From assembly GCF_900176355.1 (NCBI RefSeq), contig NZ_FWXI01000030.1, positions 1 through 40,730 of the forward strand: a stretch of 40,730 bases of DNA. The letters are read 5' to 3'. Source of the DNA: Sporomusa malonica (GTDB taxonomy: Bacteria > Bacillota > Negativicutes > Sporomusales > Sporomusaceae). A program made the position numbers and the translations under genes. The first letter of the stretch is position 1. Each line of letters opens with the position of its first letter. Under the pieces are notes generated by a model. That model was not told where the DNA came from. It saw only the letters and a list, made by a program, of their open reading frames with translations, and made no database searches. Positions 1 to 8,685 of this stretch are shown here, one piece after another.

Positions 1-197
<197 letters not shown>

Positions 198-545
198 AGT
201 TATATTTATTGGAGCCATTTAATGGCTCAATATAAATCAAAATTTGTTTTTGGTTTGTGTCTTGCGACACGCACGCACATCTGGCATTTTTATGATGCAT
301 TACTTTACATTGTTCAGTTTTCAGGGAACGACGTGCATGGATGCACTAGTGTCACGGACGTATCATGGATGATACGCTTTGTCCGGGACCGATTGTTGTC
401 GTTTTGCACTGCTGCTGAATTCGACAGCTTTTATATATTAGCACGTCTATCTCACTGTGTCAATATCTTTTTTCTCGAATTCTTATTCCTATATAACCGG
501 TATATATCGATTGCTTGGAATATTTTGTCGCAGCGATTAGCGACT
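198..545 (-). other. rRNA operon leader with processing stems
   Basis: This transcribed leader precedes 16S and has no credible gene. It holds several inverted repeats: CCAATAAA/TTTATTGG at 191-212, whose outer arm is the 16S 5' end itself, GAGCCATT/AATGGCTC at 213-229, GTGCAT/ATGCAC near 333-346, and GTATCAT/ATGATAC near 359-374. The minus strand at 310-329 reads GTTCCCTGAAAACTGAACAA, a sequence typical of Firmicute pre-rRNA spacers and leaders. These features suit antitermination and RNase III processing. The role of each individual stem is inferred. Confidence 0.7.
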
Positions 546-550
546 TTCTT

Positions 551-580
551 ATAGTATCACATACTTTGACACTATGTCAA
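551..580 (-). promoter_or_regulatory. SigA-type promoter of the rRNA operon
   Basis: On the minus strand a perfect -35 TTGACA (575-580) is separated by 18 bases from a -10 TACTAT (551-556). It lies about 350 bases upstream of the 16S 5' end and points at it. The start of transcription would fall near 544. Confidence 0.8.
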
Positions 581-614
581 CAAACATATTCTTTGTAATT
601 ATTAGGATAGTATA

Positions 615-646
615 CCCCCAGGCAGCACAGAAATGTGCACCTGGAG
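615..646 (-). terminator. Possible terminator of ppdK
   Basis: The arms CCCCCAGG (615-622) and CCTGGAGG (639-646) pair with one mismatch, and the inner GCAC/GTGC bases extend the stem. It begins about 30 bases past the ppdK stop. No U-tract follows on the minus strand, so intrinsic termination is uncertain. Confidence 0.4.
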
Positions 647-673
647 GTACCTATTATTGTTTCACAACAACTA

Positions 674-3331
674 CTATCGGGTTCCGATAATCTCGCCTTC
701 ACTGATAGCGGCTTGTGCAGCAGCTAACCGGGCTATTGGCACTCGGTAAGGGGAACAGCTAACAAAATTAAGACCTATTTGGTGACAGAATGCAACCGAA
801 GACGGTTCACCGCCATGCTCACCACAAATTCCGATCTCTAGAGCAGGCTTGGTTTGCCGCCCGCGTTGTACAGCCATCTCCATTAATGCGCCAACACCTT
901 TGCGATCAAGAACAATAAATGGGTTCTCTTTTAAAATCTTTCGCTCCAGGTAATGTGGCAGGAACTTTCCTTCTGCATCATCCCGGCTAAATCCTAACGT
1001 GGTTTGAGTCAGGTCGTTTGTACCAAAGCTAAAGAAATCACAGAATTCTGCCAGCTCGTTTGCAACAACACAAGCTCGCGGCATTTCAATCATGGTACCT
1101 ATCGCATAATGGAATTTTACATTAAACCCTGTCATGGTGCTCTCCGCGATAGCATCAATTTTCTGCTTGAAGAATTTCATTTCGTTTACATCGATTGTTA
1201 GTGGAATTTCGACCTCTGGTAAAACTTTGAAGCCTTCTTGCGTCAGTCTTGCTGTCGCGTTAAAGATCGCTTGCATCTGCATTTCATAAACCTCTGGGAA
1301 AGTTATTCCCAGACGGCAGCCGCGATGCCCCAGCATTGGATTAAATTCGTGCAGGTTTCGCACCTTTTTCAATAGCTGTAATTTTTCTTCCAGCAGGGCG
1401 CTATCCTTCCCAGTTACTCTAAGCTCAGTAGTTTCAATCAAAAGCTCCTCAAGACTTGGAAGGAATTCATGAAGAGGCGGATCCAACAGACGAATGGTCA
1501 CGGGATACCCTTCCATGGCTTTCAATATGCCGTAGAAGTCACCTTCTTGCATAGGTAAAAGATGAGATAACGCTTCTTGTCTAGCTTCTAATGTTTCAGC
1601 TAAGATCATTTGCTGTACAAAAGGCAATCGATCTTGTCCCATAAACATATGCTCTGTTCTGACCAGACCAATACCTGTAGCACCAAACTCCCTTGCCTTT
1701 TGAGCATCTTCGGGCGTATCAGCATTAGCACGTATTCCAAGGGTTTTTACCTCATCGGCCCAGCTTAACAAGGTTGTGTACTCAGACGAAATTTCCGGAT
1801 CTTTCATCGGTACTTGACCTAAGATCACGCGCCCTGTAGCACCGTCAATCGATACAAGTTCACCTTGCTTAACAATCACCGAACCCACACTAAACTCTTG
1901 TTTGATATAATCGATTCTAATGGCTTCACAGCCACAGACGCATGGCTTACCCATACCACGGGCCACTACAGCAGCATGGCTAGTCATCCCGCCCCGGCTT
2001 GTCAAAATACCCTGAGCGGCAACGATACCGTGAATGTCATCAGGAGTAGTCTCTGTGCGCACTAGCAATACTTTTTTACCAGCCTTGGCTAAATGCTCCG
2101 CCTCGTCAGAATCAAATACAACCTGCCCTGAGGCTGCACCTGGCGATGCTGGCAACCCTTGGGCAATTACATTAAGTTTAGCCTCGCTGTCAATCTGCCT
2201 GTGAAGCAATTGATCAAGCTGGCCGGGATCTATCAGTAGCAGCGCCTGCGATTTTGTTATTAGTCCTTCTTGAGCTAGCTCATACGCAACCCGAACACTG
2301 GCTTGGGCCGTCCGTTTGCCATTACGAGTCTGGAGTATATATAGACGCCCGCGCTCAATGGTAAATTCAATATCCTGCATATTTTTGTAGTGGTTCTCTA
2401 ACAGCCGGGCAGTTCGGACAAACTCATTGTACAGCTCAGGCATCTCATCTTTTAGCTGAGCAATCGGTCTCGGAGTACGGATACCGGCAACAACGTCCTC
2501 ACCTTGAGCATTGGTCAAAAACTCGCCATATAATACGTTCTCTCCAGTCGAGGGGTTGCGGGTAAAGGCTACGCCGGTCCCTGAGTCGTTGCCCATATTA
2601 CCGAATACCATGGACTGAATGTTCACTGCGGTTCCAAGATCATGGTCAATCTTATTAAGGTTACGATAGATGATGGCCCTGTCATTATTCCACGAGCGGA
2701 ATACTGCTTCAATAGACAAAGTCAGTTGTTCAATTGGATCTTCCGGGAATGGGTGGCCGGTTCGATTTTGTACTAACTTTTTATAGCTATCAATAACCTT
2801 ACGTAGTGATTCAGCAGTTAGCTCCTGATCGTATCTTACGCCTTGCGCTTCTTTTTGGTTATGCAGTAAATCTTCAAACTCATATTTAGGAATCTCCAGG
2901 ACAACATCACTAAACATCTGAATAAACCGGCGATAGGCATCATACGCAAACCGTGGATTGTCGGTATTTTTTGCAACTGATTGAACAGTCTCTTCATTAA
3001 GTCCCAGGTTCAAGATGGTATCCATCATGCCTGGCATGGAGAACATCGCACCTGATCGTACCGATACCAAGAGGGGATTGGCAAGGTCGCCAAATTTTTT
3101 GCCTGCCTGTTCCTCAACAACGGCTAAATTCCGTTTTACTTCATCCATCAGGTTCTCAGGCAGCCTGCGGTCTAAGCGGTAATACTCGGTACATGCTTCA
3201 GTGGTGATGGTCATTCCTGGCGGTACAGGCAAACCAATATTGGTCATTTCAGCCAAATTGGCACCTTTACCTCCCAACAAGGCCTTCATCTCAGCCCGGC
3301 CTTCTTTAAATAGATAAACAAATTTAGACAT
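674..3331 (-). CDS. ppdK: Pyruvate, phosphate dikinase
   Basis: Interconverts pyruvate + ATP + Pi with PEP + AMP + PPi in the cytoplasm. In anaerobes it serves either gluconeogenic PEP formation or PPi-dependent glycolysis. At 885 residues it has the family's usual length. The N-terminal ATP-grasp domain contains GGKGANLAEMT (20-30) and the SVRSGA motif (90-95). The swivelling phosphohistidine domain contains GGMTSHAAV (447-455), with catalytic His452 and the regulatory Thr450 two residues before it. The C-terminal TIM barrel ends with GICGEHGGEP, whose Cys (about 836) is the acid/base residue. The start follows an AAAGGGG Shine-Dalgarno. The gene overlaps by 8 bases with the upstream ppsR, whose product phosphorylates that Thr, so the two are translated together. 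Confidence 0.98.
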   Translation of the reverse strand: MSKFVYLFKEGRAEMKALLGGKGANLAEMTNIGLPVPPGMTITTEACTEYYRLDRRLPENLMDEVKRNLAVVEEQAGKKFGDLANPLLVSVRSGAMFSMPGMMDTILNLGLNEETVQSVAKNTDNPRFAYDAYRRFIQMFSDVVLEIPKYEFEDLLHNQKEAQGVRYDQELTAESLRKVIDSYKKLVQNRTGHPFPEDPIEQLTLSIEAVFRSWNNDRAIIYRNLNKIDHDLGTAVNIQSMVFGNMGNDSGTGVAFTRNPSTGENVLYGEFLTNAQGEDVVAGIRTPRPIAQLKDEMPELYNEFVRTARLLENHYKNMQDIEFTIERGRLYILQTRNGKRTAQASVRVAYELAQEGLITKSQALLLIDPGQLDQLLHRQIDSEAKLNVIAQGLPASPGAASGQVVFDSDEAEHLAKAGKKVLLVRTETTPDDIHGIVAAQGILTSRGGMTSHAAVVARGMGKPCVCGCEAIRIDYIKQEFSVGSVIVKQGELVSIDGATGRVILGQVPMKDPEISSEYTTLLSWADEVKTLGIRANADTPEDAQKAREFGATGIGLVRTEHMFMGQDRLPFVQQMILAETLEARQEALSHLLPMQEGDFYGILKAMEGYPVTIRLLDPPLHEFLPSLEELLIETTELRVTGKDSALLEEKLQLLKKVRNLHEFNPMLGHRGCRLGITFPEVYEMQMQAIFNATARLTQEGFKVLPEVEIPLTIDVNEMKFFKQKIDAIAESTMTGFNVKFHYAIGTMIEMPRACVVANELAEFCDFFSFGTNDLTQTTLGFSRDDAEGKFLPHYLERKILKENPFIVLDRKGVGALMEMAVQRGRQTKPALEIGICGEHGGEPSSVAFCHQIGLNFVSCSPYRVPIARLAAAQAAISEGEIIGTR

Positions 3332-4160
3332 GTATACCTACCCCTTTCCGATAAATATTAAGTACATTAGCTGCCGTCTCTTCTATAGATTTGTTTGTCA
3401 CATCGATAACAGTGCAGCCAATTTTACGCATGATCGACCAAGCATATTCGTATTCTGTTAGGATTCTCTCCCTATTTGCATAATCAGTCTCTATTGATAA
3501 GCCCATAGATTTTAGCCGCTGTTTCCTTATTTCCTGTAAAGTATCAGGTTTAATTGTCAGTCCAATCACTTTGTTTACCGGTAAATTAAAAAGTTCGGAT
3601 GGCAGCGGCACTTCAGCGACAAGCGGCACATTGGCGGCTTTGATGCCTTTATGGGCCAAGTACATGCATAGCGGTGTTTTGGAGGTACGTGATACCCCGA
3701 TGATTACTAGGTTGGCTTTTTCCAGGCCTCGCGGGTCTTTACCGTCATCATATTTTACGGCAAATTCGATCGCTTCTACTTTAGCAAAATAGGCTTGGTC
3801 AACTTTTCTGATAAGGCCAGGCTCACGCCGCGGCACTAAGCCAGTCATGGTTTCTAAAACGCCGATAACCGGATTCATAATATCTACGGTTAGTATGCCA
3901 AGTTTGGCAGCTTCTGCTTGCAAACAAGTTATTAAATCCGCTCGAACTAGCGTATATACGACTACCGCACCAGCTTGTGCTGCTTCACTTAATGCGTCCT
4001 CTACGCCTTCAATTGAGCTAAGATGGGGCTTGCGATTAATCTCTATAAGAACGCCGTCGAATTGGCTAGCAGCCGCTCTTACTACAAGCTCACCAGTCTC
4101 GCCAATTGAGTCTGACAGAATATACACTGTTAGCACACTATTGCCTGCGTTGATAACCAT
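3324..4160 (-). CDS. ppsR: PPDK regulatory protein, kinase/pyrophosphorylase (DUF299)
   Basis: A bifunctional regulator of the PPDK/PEP-synthase type. In this family it inactivates PPDK by ADP-dependent phosphorylation of the Thr beside the catalytic His, and reactivates it by Pi-dependent removal. The protein has 278 residues, typical for the family, with the N-terminal YILSDSIGETGE motif and the P-loop-like GVSRTSKTPLCMYLAHKG. Its stop lies inside the start region of ppdK, which fixes the functional pairing. In many Bacillus-type genomes a CBS-HTH regulator precedes this gene. Here nothing coding lies upstream for about 700 bases. A G-rich run directly precedes the ATG, so the exact start is slightly uncertain. 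Confidence 0.96.
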   Translation of the reverse strand: MVINAGNSVLTVYILSDSIGETGELVVRAAASQFDGVLIEINRKPHLSSIEGVEDALSEAAQAGAVVVYTLVRADLITCLQAEAAKLGILTVDIMNPVIGVLETMTGLVPRREPGLIRKVDQAYFAKVEAIEFAVKYDDGKDPRGLEKANLVIIGVSRTSKTPLCMYLAHKGIKAANVPLVAEVPLPSELFNLPVNKVIGLTIKPDTLQEIRKQRLKSMGLSIETDYANRERILTEYEYAWSIMRKIGCTVIDVTNKSIEETAANVLNIYRKGVGIHV

Positions 4161-4362
4161 CCCCCCCCTTCCAGATAACCAATACCCAAACGCTGTTAAT
4201 TATTATACATAATTAAACAATAGAATATCTAACCCTTCTACCGATTTTTGCAACCCTCCTAATTTATTAATATAATATGCTAAATAGTTATTTTAAGACC
4301 ATTAGTATAGCCTATTTATCTTTTTATTCAACACAATATCTTCATTTCCTCCTGATTAGAAA

Positions 4363-4405
4363 AAAAAACTATGGGTTCAGACTAACTGGCCGTCCATAGT
4401 TTTTT
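4363..4405. terminator. Bidirectional hairpin terminator
   Basis: AAAAAACTATGG (4363-4374) pairs perfectly with CCATAGTTTTTT (4394-4405), giving a 12-bp stem with A/T runs on both flanks. It lies just past the guaA-like tail on the minus strand, the same arrangement as at the intact guaA (8622-8690). Confidence 0.6.
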
Positions 4406-4412
4406 CATTTGG

Positions 4413-4451
4413 TTATTCCCATTCAATTTTGCTCCCTAGTTATAAACGATT
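4413..4451 (-). pseudogene. Remnant resembling the guaA 3' end
   Basis: Read on the minus strand this gives N-R-L-stop-L-G-S-K-I-E-W-E-stop. The intact GMP synthase at 8686 ends NRIVYDITSKPPSTIEWE-stop, so the NR, SK and IEWE-stop elements appear in the same order, with an internal stop and some codons lost. A hairpin follows at once, as it does after the real guaA. The match is short and could be chance. Confidence 0.35.
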
Positions 4452-4751
4452 ATAGTTGCCCATAATTACTTGACTCTCGCCCTTTGTGTTTTCTTGAAAC
4501 CGCCAGATATTACAACTGATTGTAATAGCTATTGAATACAAAAAAGCCACTCAACTAACCATGTTATCCGCATTATGTGCTTGAACTTTCTGTAAGTCCG
4601 CTGCTTACGCTACCGTTCTTGTTTGCCCCGTCCAACATTGTGCAAAGTAAACGTATTTCGAAACTGCTGTACCGCGCTTTGGCGTCGACGAGGTCGTTAT
4701 TTTGGTATACCAGGAATTCGCCTATTCTTTATAAGCAAGAACCTCAGATTT

Positions 4752-4781
4752 CTGTAACAGACTCTAGCAAGAAAATACAAT
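4752..4781 (+). promoter_or_regulatory. Candidate promoter carrying a repeated 16-mer
   Basis: CTGTAA (4752-4757) and TACAAT (4776-4781) are 18 bases apart. The -10 end lies in AGCAAGAAAATACAAT (4766-4781), which recurs exactly in the promoter of the MFS gene (6351-6366). A second possible -10, TATAAT, is at 4802-4807. Confidence 0.4.
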
Positions 4782-4854
4782 TCTAACAAACCAGCAGCTA
4801 TTATAATATAAACAAGCCGTTGGAACGGTCAAAAAAGCATAAAGGAGAGATAAA

Positions 4855-5298
4855 ATGAGTAAAGATGCATTGCAGGTTGTAGCCCTACATAGTGAAGGTG
4901 GCATCAATTGTTCACAAGCCATGCTTTCCGTTTATGGAAAATACTTTGGAATGCCTAAAGAATTGGCAATAAAAGTTGCAGCAGCTTTTGGCGGTGGGAT
5001 GGGTGGTATGGGTAAAACCTGCGGAGCAGTAACAGGGGCTTTTCTGGTGTTGGGCCTAACGTACGAAATTGGTAATCCCCAATCGAGAAGTGAAATATAT
5101 GGTCTTGTCAAGGAGTTCACCAAAAGATTTATCGATCTCCATGGCTCGATCTCCTGTACTGAGCTGCTAGGCTATGACATGAGCACCGAAGAAGGAATGA
5201 AGACTATCAAAGAAAAAGGGCTGACTAAGAATATTTGCCCTGGATTAGATCAGAGTGCGGCGGAAATTCTCGAAGAACTATTGGCAGGTAAATTGTAA
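4855..5298 (+). CDS. C_GCAxxG_C_C family protein
   Basis: A 147-residue cysteine-motif protein of the family named for its C...GCAxxG...C...C pattern. The visible residues are Cys22 in GGINCSQAM, the glycine-rich GGGMGGMGKTCGAVTGA with its Cys (about 62), a Cys in SISCTELLGYD and a Cys in NICPGLDQ. Members often sit beside redox or transporter genes, and the conserved cysteines suggest metal or redox chemistry, but no reaction is established that I can name. A strong AAAGGAGAG Shine-Dalgarno lies 6 bases before the ATG. The gene stands alone and converges on the AraC regulator across a shared terminator. It shares a 16-base promoter element with the MFS gene at 6425, so co-regulation is possible. 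Confidence 0.85.
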   Translation: MSKDALQVVALHSEGGINCSQAMLSVYGKYFGMPKELAIKVAAAFGGGMGGMGKTCGAVTGAFLVLGLTYEIGNPQSRSEIYGLVKEFTKRFIDLHGSISCTELLGYDMSTEEGMKTIKEKGLTKNICPGLDQSAAEILEELLAGKL

Positions 5299-5428
5299 AA
5301 AACCTTCGAGTAATAAGACCACAGATGCTTAATGTGCTTAGCTCTGACGGGTGTATTGCGCTCATGGTGAACATAGTCTAAATGCTCTTAATCAAACCTT
5401 CTACAAAATTGATTAAATAAATCAAAAC

Positions 5429-5470
5429 AAGAAGCGTCGCCAGGGCAAAACAGCAGGCTGCGCTTCTTTT
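5429..5470. terminator. Convergent bidirectional terminator
   Basis: AAGAAGCG (5429-5436) pairs with CGCTTCTT (5461-5468), with inner GCC/GGC pairs. T-runs follow on the plus strand, and it lies between the ends of the two converging genes (5298 and 5493). Confidence 0.75.
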
Positions 5471-5492
5471 CTTCTAAACATTTGTTAATTAT

Positions 5493-6302
5493 TTACCATT
5501 TATATTGTCCAGGAGAAATACCAAATTTCTTTTTAAAAGCTTTTTGAAAGTGACTTTGATCACAAAATCCTGTTTCAAGAGCAGCCTCTACCAACGGTTT
5601 ACCGTAAGCTAACAAATCAGTAGCTTTTTTTAAACGGACTTGCAATTGATAGGTATGAGGCGGTACACCAATTTCTTTTGTAAATACATGGGCTAAATGA
5701 AATGCACTAAGCCCTGCAATGGAAGCTAACTGGTCCAGCGACACATTTTCATTGAAACAATCTTGCAGGTACTCACAAACGCGAGATACGGGAGTACGCT
5801 CATCACCCATAGTAACTGGTTTTATCCCTTCACAGGAATAATGAGTATATAGCTTTGCAAGAGTATCCAGCAAAAGACATTCTTTTTCCAGTCTTGACGC
5901 AGAACCTGCCAATAAGGTGTGTAAGCCGAGAATCTGTTGAGCTAGCATCTGGTTGTATATGACAGGTTGTTTAAGAGCCAATATATCGTGCTTTTGTCCA
6001 CTTATTTCCTGCATCAGCGACCCGAGCAACACCGTATCGATTCGAATAGAGCGACTCGAATAAGTATAGCCGCTAGGCACACTACTGCTATGTGTTGTAT
6101 CAGCATTTACAACAACAATACTACCAGGCGTTATATAATATTTCCCAAGCTTTGTCTCATGAAGACCAACCCCCGCCTCACCCACACTTAAACTAAACAC
6201 ACAGTGAATGTGACGCGGGACAGAACGAGCAACACTAGACGTTCTGTATAACTCCAGATCCGGTATATCTTTAATCCGAAAAAATTGAATTTTCTCTTTC
6301 AA
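5493..6302 (-). CDS. AraC family transcriptional regulator
   Basis: A 269-residue regulator. The N-terminal half is a cupin-like AraC ligand-binding domain (HIHCVFSLSVGEAGVG, then YYITPGSIVVVNADTTHSSS). The C-terminal half (about 170-269) is the double helix-turn-helix, with LDQLASIAGLSAFHLAHVFTKEIGVPPHTYQ and ALETGFCDQSHFQKAFKKKFGISPGQYK. It starts at a TTG (6300-6302) placed 7 bases after a run of G that serves as Shine-Dalgarno. It diverges from the MFS/EamA pair, so it probably controls those exporters in response to a small ligand that cannot be named from sequence. A 12-base palindrome at 6338-6349 in the shared intergenic region is a candidate operator. Confidence 0.92.
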   Translation of the reverse strand: MKEKIQFFRIKDIPDLELYRTSSVARSVPRHIHCVFSLSVGEAGVGLHETKLGKYYITPGSIVVVNADTTHSSSVPSGYTYSSRSIRIDTVLLGSLMQEISGQKHDILALKQPVIYNQMLAQQILGLHTLLAGSASRLEKECLLLDTLAKLYTHYSCEGIKPVTMGDERTPVSRVCEYLQDCFNENVSLDQLASIAGLSAFHLAHVFTKEIGVPPHTYQLQVRLKKATDLLAYGKPLVEAALETGFCDQSHFQKAFKKKFGISPGQYKW

Positions 6303-6336
6303 ACCAAATCCCCCCCTGCGTTAAATTACTACTCAG

Positions 6337-6366
6337 TTGTGAATTCACACAGCAAGAAAATACAAT
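6337..6366 (+). promoter_or_regulatory. Promoter of the MFS-EamA pair with palindromic operator candidate
   Basis: TTGTGA (6337-6342), an 18-base spacer and TACAAT (6361-6366) point at the MFS gene. The perfect palindrome TGTGAATTCACA (6338-6349) overlaps the -35. The exact 16-mer AGCAAGAAAATACAAT (6351-6366) also occurs at 4766-4781. Confidence 0.5.
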
Positions 6367-6424
6367 ATAAAATTCATACTATCTATTACAATATAGCACA
6401 TATTACTAAATAAGGGGTGAAAAC

Positions 6425-7624
6425 ATGCATACAGCAAACAAATGGAATATGGCTAACTTCCTGACTGCCTACCTGCTGTCGGCTTTTGGCTACGAATTTA
6501 TTTTTTTTGGTATGACTCTCTATGTGTATGAAATGAGTCAGAGTGCTTTTAAAGTGGGAGTATTTGTTGCTTTAACTTTCTTACCACGGATTTTTGCTTC
6601 CTTTTATGGCATTATTGCCGATCAGTATAGTAGAAAAAAAGTCTTTGCCTGGGTAACTGCTATAACAGGATGTCTGGTTGCCCTAATGGTGTTGCATTCA
6701 GACATTGCCTGGATTTATCTGGTCTGGCTTTTGATTTCGGTATTTTTGACCTTTATATTCAATGTCAGAACAGCACTTATGACCGAAATCATGACACAAG
6801 ATAACTATTTACATGGTAACTCGTTGGTATTAATCCTGCTTAATTCGGCTAAAGTGTGTGCCCCGCTGCTGGCAGGATTGGTTAGCACTACCTTGGGTGT
6901 AACATCACTATTTTACTGCACAAGCATTATCTATTTCATGGCGTCAGTATTTTGTACCCAAATTCGATTACCATCTGTAATTACAGCAACAAAAAATCAA
7001 AAAACAATAGCCGGTCTTAAAGAAGCCTTGCAATACATGAAAGGGAATCAGGATGTCAGATTTCTGCTTTCTGTAGGTGTTTTGTGGCGACTGTTTATTG
7101 GTTTACAGGTTTCACTGTTCGTGATTTATATTAAATCCTATCTTGCCCGAAGTGACACCGACTATGGATTGTTCATGACTGCCATTGGTGTGGGGAGTAT
7201 TTTAGGAAGCCTGGTTGGTCCTTGGTTGGTTAAGCGTGTCCCGTATTCCTCATTAATTTTTTGGGGGTTGTCTCTTCACTACGCTTCTTTTATTCTGCTT
7301 GGCCTGTTACATGATTTTTACGCTGCATTGATTCTTGTTTTTCTTAGTTATATTGTATTTTATTCAACACTTGTAGGTCTTCATTCTTTAAGAGATAAGG
7401 CAACACTGATCCATATGCGTGGAAGAGTTTACGGTTCGGTTACCGCAATAATGACTCCTCCCGCGATTATTTCTATGTTAGCCGGAGGATATCTAGCAAA
7501 TTTGTTCGGAGTAGAAAAGATCCTGATTGGAGCAGGCATAACAGCTCTAGTAAGCTTTCATTTACTGAATCTGTCCAAAAGTTTTTCCTCTAACAATGCC
7601 AACGAGTTTTCCAATGAGGCGTAA
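6425..7624 (+). CDS. MFS transporter (drug-exporter-like)
   Basis: A 399-residue integral membrane protein with about twelve hydrophobic segments, typical of the major facilitator superfamily. The conserved loop 2-3 motif is recognisable as GIIADQYSRKKVF (about 60-73). The overall pattern fits the enterobactin-exporter/macrolide-efflux branch, but the substrate cannot be read from the sequence. It starts at an ATG behind AAGGGGTGA. The EamA permease follows after 17 bases, probably in the same transcript, and the divergent AraC gene is the likely regulator. Confidence 0.9.
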   Translation: MHTANKWNMANFLTAYLLSAFGYEFIFFGMTLYVYEMSQSAFKVGVFVALTFLPRIFASFYGIIADQYSRKKVFAWVTAITGCLVALMVLHSDIAWIYLVWLLISVFLTFIFNVRTALMTEIMTQDNYLHGNSLVLILLNSAKVCAPLLAGLVSTTLGVTSLFYCTSIIYFMASVFCTQIRLPSVITATKNQKTIAGLKEALQYMKGNQDVRFLLSVGVLWRLFIGLQVSLFVIYIKSYLARSDTDYGLFMTAIGVGSILGSLVGPWLVKRVPYSSLIFWGLSLHYASFILLGLLHDFYAALILVFLSYIVFYSTLVGLHSLRDKATLIHMRGRVYGSVTAIMTPPAIISMLAGGYLANLFGVEKILIGAGITALVSFHLLNLSKSFSSNNANEFSNEA

Positions 7625-7641
7625 TACAAGGATGTGCCAAA

Positions 7642-8559
7642 ATGAATAAACCCTTTTTGTCCGGAGATGGCTTTGCGATAACTGCCGCCCTTATATGGGG
7701 AATAAACTATCCATTAGTGAAGTCAATTCTGCAATCTATTTCTGAAAACGAATTTATGCTCATTCGATTTATCGCCAGTACAACCTTGCTAATCAGTTAC
7801 TTACTGATTAGTGGCGAAGGGATCGGGATTAGTAAAAACCATTATAGCCGCATACTGATGTTAGGGTTACTTGGTGTGGGTTTATATAATGTTCTCTGGA
7901 CGTGTGGTATCCACCGGACTACTGCCGCCAACGCGGCACTCCTAATCTCCACATCGCCGATCTTTACCGGAATTTATGCAATTGCCATCAAACAGGAGAA
8001 AGTTAGTCGAAAAATATGGGCTGGAACCTTATTGGCTTTTGGGGGAATATATCTGATTATTAGCAATACCCCCGGAACAGAGTTTAGCTTTAATTCACGT
8101 GTATTTGTCGGCAACTTGCTGGTTTTAAGCGGTTCCTTATTGTTTGCTCTCTACGCAATTATTGCCAAACCATTACTCGAATATTATTCCCCGATAAAGC
8201 TTACAGCAGTGGCCATGCTGTGTGGACTTCCCATAATCCTCCTCTATACTATATATCAAAATCCGGAATTTTTATTATCTGCTATTTGCTATGCAACTTG
8301 GCTAAAACTATTATTTATAATCTTTTTAGGAACAATAGCCGCATACGTTTTTTGGTACAAAGGCGTTCAGCAAACAAGTCCGGTGAAGACTACAATCTAT
8401 CATTATGTTGTTCCTATAACCAGCATGTTTTTAGGTGCCTTATTTTTAGAAGAACCAATTAATTTAAGTCAGCTTTTGGGATCACTTTTTGTATTTTTAG
8501 GACTAATTATTGCCAAAACAGATCTTATCAGTAGACTTAAACGCACTAGATACTGTTAA
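7642..8559 (+). CDS. EamA/DMT family permease
   Basis: A 305-residue protein with ten hydrophobic segments arranged as two EamA repeats. The first opens with ITAALIWGINYPLVKSIL, and the second ends with GALFLEEPINLSQLLGSLFVFLGLIIA, the hallmark end of DMT-superfamily exporters. Members move amino acids, nucleosides or other metabolites, mostly outwards; the substrate here is unknown. It is the second gene after the MFS exporter and ends before the strong bidirectional terminator shared with guaA. Confidence 0.92.
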   Translation: MNKPFLSGDGFAITAALIWGINYPLVKSILQSISENEFMLIRFIASTTLLISYLLISGEGIGISKNHYSRILMLGLLGVGLYNVLWTCGIHRTTAANAALLISTSPIFTGIYAIAIKQEKVSRKIWAGTLLAFGGIYLIISNTPGTEFSFNSRVFVGNLLVLSGSLLFALYAIIAKPLLEYYSPIKLTAVAMLCGLPIILLYTIYQNPEFLLSAICYATWLKLLFIIFLGTIAAYVFWYKGVQQTSPVKTTIYHYVVPITSMFLGALFLEEPINLSQLLGSLFVFLGLIIAKTDLISRLKRTRYC

Positions 8560-8621
8560 TTACGGCTTAAAACACGTCAGCTACGCAAGAGATATGTAAT
8601 ACAACCTTACCTAACCCCAAA

Positions 8622-8680
8622 AACAAAAAGCCTGCAACCCCAGCAAAGTCAACACTTTGTAGGATTGCAGGCTTTTTGTT
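8622..8680. terminator. Strong bidirectional terminator (EamA / guaA)
   Basis: A perfect 16-bp stem is formed by AACAAAAAGCCTGCAA (8622-8637) and TTGCAGGCTTTTTGTT (8665-8680). An inner stem CAAAGT/ACTTTG lies at 8644-8659. A/T runs on both arms let it work for the converging permease and guaA. Confidence 0.92.
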
Positions 8681-8685
8681 TTAGA

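Larger units (their letters stand above)
4161..4854. other. 694-base gap: hairpin and decayed sequence
   Basis: I see no credible gene here; the only long open frame (4577-4786) has no Shine-Dalgarno and an ordinary, unfamiliar sequence. The gap holds the perfect hairpin at 4363-4405, a minus-strand stretch resembling the end of guaA (4413-4451), and promoter-like elements close to the gene at 4855. The remainder is AT-rich with no feature I can name. Confidence 0.6.

Noticed and set aside
222..554. 110-residue open frame on the plus strand upstream of 16S
   Set aside because: It lies opposite the rRNA leader, overlaps its stems and promoter, has no Shine-Dalgarno and no family-like sequence.
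4577..4786. 69-residue open frame in the gap before the C_GCAxxG_C_C gene
   Set aside because: No ribosome binding site, no recognisable motif, and it overlaps the promoter element of the next gene.
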